From Curtobacterium sp. PhB115 (GTDB lineage Bacteria; Actinomycetota; Actinomycetes; Actinomycetales; Microbacteriaceae), in the NCBI RefSeq assembly GCF_003752025.1, contig NZ_RJKR01000005.1:1052491-1116490 (forward strand): a DNA stretch of 64,000 bases. The letters run 5' to 3'. The position numbers and the translations under genes were made by a program. Below, in pieces: positions 59,258-64,000 of the stretch (its first letter is position 1; the number at the start of each line of letters is the position of its first letter). The notes under the pieces are model-generated. The model was given only the letters and a program-made list of their open reading frames with translations, did not search any database and was not told the DNA's origin.

Positions 59258-61153
59258 ATGCCGACGCCGAACCCCGCCTTCGTCCCGCCCGCCACCCAGA
59301 CCTCGCGACCGGACCTCGGCGGCACCTTCGGCATGGCCGCGTCGACGCACTGGATCGCCACGGCGACCGCGCAGTCGGTGCTCGAACGCGGCGGGAACGC
59401 GTTCGACGCCGCCACGGCCGGCGCCTTCGTCCTGCACGTCGTCGAGCCGCACCTGAACGGCCCGGGCGGCGACCTAACCGCGGTGTTCGCGACCGCCACG
59501 AACCCGACGCCGATCGTGCTCGTGGGTCAGGGGCCCGCGCCCGAGGGCGCGACGCCGGAGCACTACCGCTCCGAAGGCCTCGACCTCGTCCCCGGATCCG
59601 GAGCGCTCGCAGCGACCGTCCCCGGCGCCGTCGACGCCTGGCTCCTGCTCCTCCGCGACCACGGCACGTGGGAGCTCGCCGACGTCCTCGCACCGGCGAT
59701 CGGCTACGCCCGCGATGGCCACCCCGTCGCGCCCGCCGTCGTCCGCACCATCACCGCCGTGCGGGGGCTCTTCGAGGAGCACTGGCCCACCTCCGCCACG
59801 CAGTGGCTGCCGGGAGGCGCGGTGCCCGTCCCCGGGGACCTGGTGCGCAACGAGGCGCTCGCCTCCGTCTTCGACCGGCTGGTCGCCGCCGGCGACGGCG
59901 CCGGCGGTCGCGCCGCGCAGATCGACGCGGCCCGGAGCGAATGGGCGGAAGGGTTCGTCGCCGAGGCGATCGACCGGTTCGTCCGCGAACCGCACCGGCA
60001 CTCGTCGGGCACCGACCACGCCGGGGTCGTCCGGGCGTCCGACCTCGCGGCGTTCCGGGCGTCCTACGAACCGGCGACGACGGCCGAGTTCCGCGGGTAC
60101 ACGATCGCGAAGACCGGCCCGTGGGGGCAGGGCCCGGCGCTCCTGCAGACCCTGCGCCTGCTCGAACCGCTCGACGACGCGCTCCTCGACCCGTCGACCG
60201 AGCTCGGCGCGCACACCATCGCCGAGGCGCAGAAGCTCGCGTTGGCCGACCGTGAGGCCTTCTACGGCGACGGCGACGTCCCACTCGACGTGCTGCTGTC
60301 CGACGCGTACACCGACGGTCGGCGGGCGCTGATCGGGGACCGGGCGTCCGCGGAACTGCGGCCGGGCACGATCTCGGGGGTCGAGTACGCGCTGCCCCCG
60401 ATCCGCGAGACGTACGGAACCGGCGCGGGCGCGGGGCTCGGCGAGCCGACCGTGCAGGTCACGCGAAGCGCTGACCGTGCGACGGCGAATCCGGTCGTGC
60501 CGGTCGCTCCCGTCGTGCCGGTCGAGGACCGCGGTGAGCCCTTCGTGGCGCCGGACGGCGAGACCCGCGGCGACACCTGCCACATCGACGTCGTCGACCG
60601 CTGGGGCAACATCGTCAGCGCCACACCCTCCGGCGGCTGGCTGCAGTCCTCGCCGACGATCCCGGAGCTCGGGTTCTGCCTCGGCACCCGACTGCAGATG
60701 ACCTGGCTCGAGGAGGGCACGGCATCGACACTGCGCCCCGGGCAGCGCCCCCGCACCACGCTGACCCCCACGCTCGTGCTCCGCGACGGCGAACCGGTCG
60801 CGGCACTCGGCTCACCCGGTGGGGACCAGCAGGACCAGTGGCAGCTGCTGTTCCTGCTGCGCTGGATCGTCGGCGGGTACTCCCCGCAGCAGGCGATCGA
60901 CGCCCCGGCACTGCACACCACGTCGTTCCCCGGCTCGTTCTGGCCGCGGACGTGGGAACCGGCCGGACTCGTGGTCGAGGACCGACTCGGCGACGACGTG
61001 ATCGCGGGTCTCGAGGCACGCGGGCACGTCGTCACCCGTGCCGGTGACTGGGCCCTCGGACGGCTGTGCTGCGTGACGCGGAACCCGTCGACCGGGGTGC
61101 TCGGTGCCGCCGCGAACTCGCGCGGCGCCCAGGGTTACGCAGCCGGGCGCTGA
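59258..61153 (+). CDS. Gamma-glutamyltranspeptidase family protein
   Basis: A 631-residue Ntn-hydrolase. GGTFGMAASTHWIATATAQSVLERGGNAFDAATA is the family start; GDTCHIDVVDRWGNIVSATPS contains the threonine that becomes the N-terminal nucleophile after self-cleavage (about residue 440); ALGSPGGDQQDQWQLLF replaces the usual GSPGG oxyanion motif. There is no signal peptide, so it acts inside the cell, like cephalosporin-acylase-like or YwrD-type members. Start ATG 59258. Confidence 0.9.
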   Translation: MPTPNPAFVPPATQTSRPDLGGTFGMAASTHWIATATAQSVLERGGNAFDAATAGAFVLHVVEPHLNGPGGDLTAVFATATNPTPIVLVGQGPAPEGATPEHYRSEGLDLVPGSGALAATVPGAVDAWLLLLRDHGTWELADVLAPAIGYARDGHPVAPAVVRTITAVRGLFEEHWPTSATQWLPGGAVPVPGDLVRNEALASVFDRLVAAGDGAGGRAAQIDAARSEWAEGFVAEAIDRFVREPHRHSSGTDHAGVVRASDLAAFRASYEPATTAEFRGYTIAKTGPWGQGPALLQTLRLLEPLDDALLDPSTELGAHTIAEAQKLALADREAFYGDGDVPLDVLLSDAYTDGRRALIGDRASAELRPGTISGVEYALPPIRETYGTGAGAGLGEPTVQVTRSADRATANPVVPVAPVVPVEDRGEPFVAPDGETRGDTCHIDVVDRWGNIVSATPSGGWLQSSPTIPELGFCLGTRLQMTWLEEGTASTLRPGQRPRTTLTPTLVLRDGEPVAALGSPGGDQQDQWQLLFLLRWIVGGYSPQQAIDAPALHTTSFPGSFWPRTWEPAGLVVEDRLGDDVIAGLEARGHVVTRAGDWALGRLCCVTRNPSTGVLGAAANSRGAQGYAAGR

Positions 61154-61494
61154 GCGCTCCGGCGCGATGCCCGCACCCAGCGGACGACGTTGACGACGGG
61201 GTAGGCGAGCGCCACGATCGCGATGACGGCCATGCCGAGCGCTGCGACCCACAGCGCGTCGGGCTGCACCATGATCACGACGATCCGGACGACGGCGTTG
61301 ATGCCGACCGCCGCGAGCACGAGCGACGCGACGATCCGCCACGCGAGGCCGAGCGGCGTGACCGGTCCCGTGTCGGACGCCCCGGCACCGTGCGCCGGCG
61401 CGTCGTACGGGATCCCCATCGTGACCGCGCCGCCCTCGCTGTCCGCGGTGGTCGGCCGTGCGACGGCCTCGGTGTGGTCTGCGTTCCCGGCCAT
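61135..61494 (-). CDS. Two-helix membrane protein
   Basis: A 119-residue protein: polar N-terminal half, two hydrophobic helices (AWRIVASLVLAAVGINAVVRIVVIMV; ALWVAALGMAVIAIVALAYPVVNVV) and a basic tail. AGGAGGGG precedes the ATG at 61494. Its last 19 bases overlap the convergent gamma-glutamyltranspeptidase gene. Not a family I recognise. Confidence 0.75.
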   Translation of the reverse strand: MAGNADHTEAVARPTTADSEGGAVTMGIPYDAPAHGAGASDTGPVTPLGLAWRIVASLVLAAVGINAVVRIVVIMVQPDALWVAALGMAVIAIVALAYPVVNVVRWVRASRRSAQRPAA

Positions 61495-61584
61495 GGTCCC
61501 CTCCTGCCCGGTGCCCCGACGGGCCCGTTGCCCCACGGTACCGCCGGGCGATCCGGACGGGAAGGAACCGTTACCGAACCGATC

Positions 61585-62628
61585 TCAGAGGGTCGGGACC
61601 ACGACCGCGCGGCCCGAGAGTTCCCCGGCCTCGAGCTTCCGGTACGCCTCGAGGGCGTCCGACAGCGCGTACCGCTCGACGTCGGGCACGATCTGGCCAG
61701 CGCGGTACATCGCGACGACCTCGTGGAGCTCCTCGATGGTGCCCCAGTAGGTGTTCGTGATCGTCGACTCGTACGGGGTCGCGAAGAAGTTCCACTCGGT
61801 GGTGCCGCCGGCGATCCCGACGACGGTGAACCGTCCACCGATCGCCATCGACGCCTGCGCGACCTTGATGGTGGGGGTGGCACCGACGAAGTCGAACGCG
61901 GCGTCGACCCCGCGACCGCCGGTGATCTCGCGGATGCGTTCGGCCTGGTCGGGGCCGCCGGGCACCGTGATCGCGCCGCGGGCAGCAGCGCGGTCCATCG
62001 CGTCCTGCTTCGTGTCGGTCGCGATGACGGTGGCGCCGGTGAGCGCCGTGAGGATCTGGACGGCGATCTGTCCGAGGCCACCGAGCCCGACGACGAGCGC
62101 GAAGCGACCGCCACCAGCCAGGTTCGGCAGCGCGTTCTTGATCGCGTGGTACGGGGTGAGGGCGGCGTCACTCAGGGGCGCTGCGGCGATCGGGTCGGCG
62201 TCGCCGAGCGGCACGAGGTTCCGCGCGGGCACGGTGACGTACTCCGCCATGCCACCATCGCAGCCGAGACCGATGCCCATGTACGGGTTCGTCGCGGCGT
62301 TCTCGCAGTAGGTGTCCTGCCCCTTCGAGCAGTACGAGCAGTGGCCGCAGCCGACCGGTCCGTAGACCAGGTAGGCGTCGCCCGGGGTGAAGCCGGTGAC
62401 CCCGTCGCCGACGGACTCGACCCAGCCGGAGCTCTCGTGCCCGAGCGTGAACGACGGCGCCTGCGCTCCGGGCTGGCCGGCCTGGAACTCGCGGTACACG
62501 GCGACGTCCGAGTGGCACGCACCGGCACCGGCGACCTGCAGCAGCACCTCCCCCGGACCCGGCGTGGGCTTCGGGACCTCGGTGAGGGACGGGAACGTCT
62601 GGTACTGCTCGAACACGACGGCGCGCAT
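61585..62628 (-). CDS. NAD(P)-dependent zinc alcohol dehydrogenase
   Basis: A 347-residue medium-chain dehydrogenase. CHSDVAVYREFQ and GHESSGWVESVGDG hold the catalytic zinc ligands; CGHCSYCSKGQDTYC the structural zinc; LVVGLGGLGQIAVQIL the cofactor loop. The layout is like Rhodococcus-type secondary alcohol/aryl-alcohol dehydrogenases. It is monocistronic, and the physiological substrate is open. Confidence 0.93.
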   Translation of the reverse strand: MRAVVFEQYQTFPSLTEVPKPTPGPGEVLLQVAGAGACHSDVAVYREFQAGQPGAQAPSFTLGHESSGWVESVGDGVTGFTPGDAYLVYGPVGCGHCSYCSKGQDTYCENAATNPYMGIGLGCDGGMAEYVTVPARNLVPLGDADPIAAAPLSDAALTPYHAIKNALPNLAGGGRFALVVGLGGLGQIAVQILTALTGATVIATDTKQDAMDRAAARGAITVPGGPDQAERIREITGGRGVDAAFDFVGATPTIKVAQASMAIGGRFTVVGIAGGTTEWNFFATPYESTITNTYWGTIEELHEVVAMYRAGQIVPDVERYALSDALEAYRKLEAGELSGRAVVVPTL

Positions 62629-62653
62629 GGGTTGCTCCTCCTCAGAACACCAT

Positions 62654-63268
62654 TCAGGCTACACCTGTCGTTTTGGCCGACACCTGTTGCTCATCGACGT
62701 CGGGGAGACGCCGACCGGCGAACACTCCGCGGTCGAACCGGGCACCGCGCTGCCGTGATCGACTGGCGACCATCCCCATCACCACGAGCCATCCGATCGG
62801 CCCGGTGAACACGAGGAGCAGGATCCACGTGCCGGAGTGGTCCCGGTCGTGCAGCCGTCGCACGAGCAGCGACCAGCGCGGCACGATGGTGACGAGCACC
62901 GGGACGAGCAGCACCAGGTCCCACGCGTCCGGCCAGACGTCCCGCGCGCCCGTCCCCCAGCCGAACCACGACCCCTGCCCGCGGTCGACGAGGTGGAACG
63001 AGACCCGCGGCGATGCGATGGCCCCGAACGGATCGACGTACAACTCCCACCGTCCACCCGTCCCGTGCGCACCGACGACCGCGAGCGCTGCTCCGACGAG
63101 TGCGAGCTCGAGGGCGATCACCCACCAGAACTCGGTGCGACTCGCCCGCCCGTGGAAACGCCATCCCTGCGTCCAGAACCGTACCCAGGCGACGAGCGGG
63201 TTCGTGACGTCGACCGGACCCTGCTCGAGTGCGCGCTCGCGGAAGTTCGTGGCAAGACTGTCCCCCAT
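62654..63268 (-). CDS. DUF805 family membrane protein
   Basis: A 204-residue protein. FWTQGWRFHGRASRTEFWWVIALELALVG near the N-terminus and LLVRRLHDRDHSGTWILLLVFTGPIGW later are DUF805 signatures (helix 1 with RxxFW, and RRLHDxxxSG). About four membrane helices. Function unknown. Confidence 0.88.
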   Translation of the reverse strand: MGDSLATNFRERALEQGPVDVTNPLVAWVRFWTQGWRFHGRASRTEFWWVIALELALVGAALAVVGAHGTGGRWELYVDPFGAIASPRVSFHLVDRGQGSWFGWGTGARDVWPDAWDLVLLVPVLVTIVPRWSLLVRRLHDRDHSGTWILLLVFTGPIGWLVVMGMVASRSRQRGARFDRGVFAGRRLPDVDEQQVSAKTTGVA

Positions 63269-63391
63269 GCGCCCGATCGTAGGGCAGACCTGCGTCTTCG
63301 CCGTGAGCCCGTTGCGAGAACGAGCGTTCTCCGCTTGACTCGGCTGCGACGGTCCTGCACGGGGCCGATCCCCCACACGAAAGGAGCGGCC

Positions 63392-63832
63392 ATGCCCACT
63401 CGCACCGCACGCACCGCCTGGAACGGCGGCCTCAACGACGGTTCCGGTCAGGTCGAGCTCTCCAGCTCGAAGGTCGGCACCTACGACGTCTCGTTCCCGA
63501 AGCGCGCAGCCGACGACGCCGGCGGCACCACCAGCCCCGAGGAGCTCATCGCCGCAGCGCACTCCGCCTGCTACGCGATGCAGTTCTCCGCGGTCCTCGG
63601 TGAGGCCGGCGGCACGGTCGAAGCCCTCGACGTCAAGGCCGACGTCTCGCTCGGCCCGGACTCGGCCGGCGGCTTCAAGCTCACCGGCATCGTCCTCACC
63701 GTGACCGGCGAGGCCTCCGGCATCGACGAGGCGACCTTCCTGAAGGCCGCCGAGGACGCCAAGGCGACCTGCCCGGTCAGCAAGGCGCTCACGGGTGTCG
63801 AGATCACGCTCCACGCGACGTTCGAGCAGTAG
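63392..63832 (+). CDS. osmC: OsmC-family peroxiredoxin
   Basis: A 146-residue OsmC/Ohr-type peroxidase that reduces organic hydroperoxides. Both conserved cysteines are present: HSACYAMQF (about residue 60) and ATCPVSKAL (about 126), with TSPEELIAAAHSACY as the standard surrounding. A strong AAAGGAG lies 6 bases before the ATG. The gene ends 70 bases before the degraded end of the window. Confidence 0.95.
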   Translation: MPTRTARTAWNGGLNDGSGQVELSSSKVGTYDVSFPKRAADDAGGTTSPEELIAAAHSACYAMQFSAVLGEAGGTVEALDVKADVSLGPDSAGGFKLTGIVLTVTGEASGIDEATFLKAAEDAKATCPVSKALTGVEITLHATFEQ

Positions 63833-63900
63833 CAGACACCGAGCAGGAGCCGACACCGAGCAGTAGACGGGACGCGTCCTGGACGCGACCACCTCTCTCA

Positions 63901-64000
63901 CTGGAGGCGGGGGGGCCCCCGGGCCCCCCCCCCCCCCGGCCCGGAGGGGGGCGGGGCGGGCCCCCCGCGCCCCCAAGCCGGATGGGCCAGCCAAACAAAA
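63901..64000. other. Homopolymer-rich, probably artefactual contig end
   Basis: The final 100 bases are dominated by runs of C and G (a 15-base C run and several 5-7-base G runs) and then AAACAAAA, unlike any neighbouring DNA. CTGGAGGC at about 63901 suggests the start of a GGAGGC-family hairpin that was not assembled correctly. Confidence 0.8.

Overview
The window is about 64 kb of very GC-rich chromosomal DNA from a high-GC Gram-positive bacterium. Gene content (Ku/LigD end joining, an ECF sigma factor next to Asp23-like genes, a sortase-E type LAxTG surface protein, DUF3618/holin-like envelope genes, DUF1206, DUF6328, DUF6314, DUF998) and many genes with a TANNNT box 6-7 bases before the start codon and no ribosome binding site suggest an actinobacterium, most likely Microbacteriaceae and possibly Curtobacterium-like. 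The genus is an inference from style; no rRNA or tRNA gene was seen. The last 100 bases are homopolymer-rich and look like a poor-quality contig end.

Layout: 1-6 kb holds a truncated membrane-anchored protein, an MFS exporter with a divergent LysR regulator, two small membrane proteins and a large wall-anchored lectin/DUF11 protein. 6-10 kb is a redox/stress cluster (FMN reductase, MarR, Dps, SDR, FAD reductase). 10-18 kb carries a hydrolase, SMP-30 lactonase, DUF1206 protein, RtcB RNA ligase with a possible 35-codon upstream gene, GH15 glucosidase, DUF1992 and a secreted protein. 18-24.6 kb carries phosphoketolase, FAH hydrolase, a TIM-barrel isomerase-like protein and an ECF sigma operon with two Asp23-like genes. 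24.7-30 kb is the non-homologous end-joining locus: ligD overlaps an SDR gene and diverges from ku. 30-38 kb contains TetR/DUF998, an exopolyphosphatase and a nucleoside-salvage operon (nucleoside hydrolase, MFS, ribokinase) facing a LacI regulator across two identical operators. 38-43 kb has a DHA2 drug exporter with TetR, GNAT, HAD, metallo-beta-lactamase and MarR genes. 42.7-44.6 kb is a three-gene overlapping envelope operon (DUF3618, holin-like, Ala-rich). 44.7-54.9 kb mixes glycosyltransferase, lipoprotein, XRE-cupin/thioredoxin-reductase-like pair, pentapeptide protein, dehydrogenases, APH-like kinase, AlkD-like and TauE-like genes.

The most unusual stretch is 54.93-56.92 kb. A stand-alone HsdR-N-like nuclease gene and a HicA/HicB-type toxin-antitoxin pair, visibly lower in GC than their surroundings, lie between perfect 22-bp inverted repeats. 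The toxin-antitoxin promoter carries a doubly nested, perfectly symmetric operator. This looks like a compact defence cassette. The right end (57-64 kb) has an M23 endopeptidase with a bulb-lectin-like region, ArsR/SRPBCC, gamma-glutamyltranspeptidase, alcohol dehydrogenase, DUF805 and OsmC genes.

Intergenic DNA is rich in palindromes of three families: a GGAGGCCCG...CGGGCCTCC hairpin acting as putative terminator, a TTTCGCGCTGAGCGACAGTTCACG palindrome, and a CGTGAGCAGAAATGGTCG palindrome. Several transcription-factor genes sit next to clear inverted-repeat operators.
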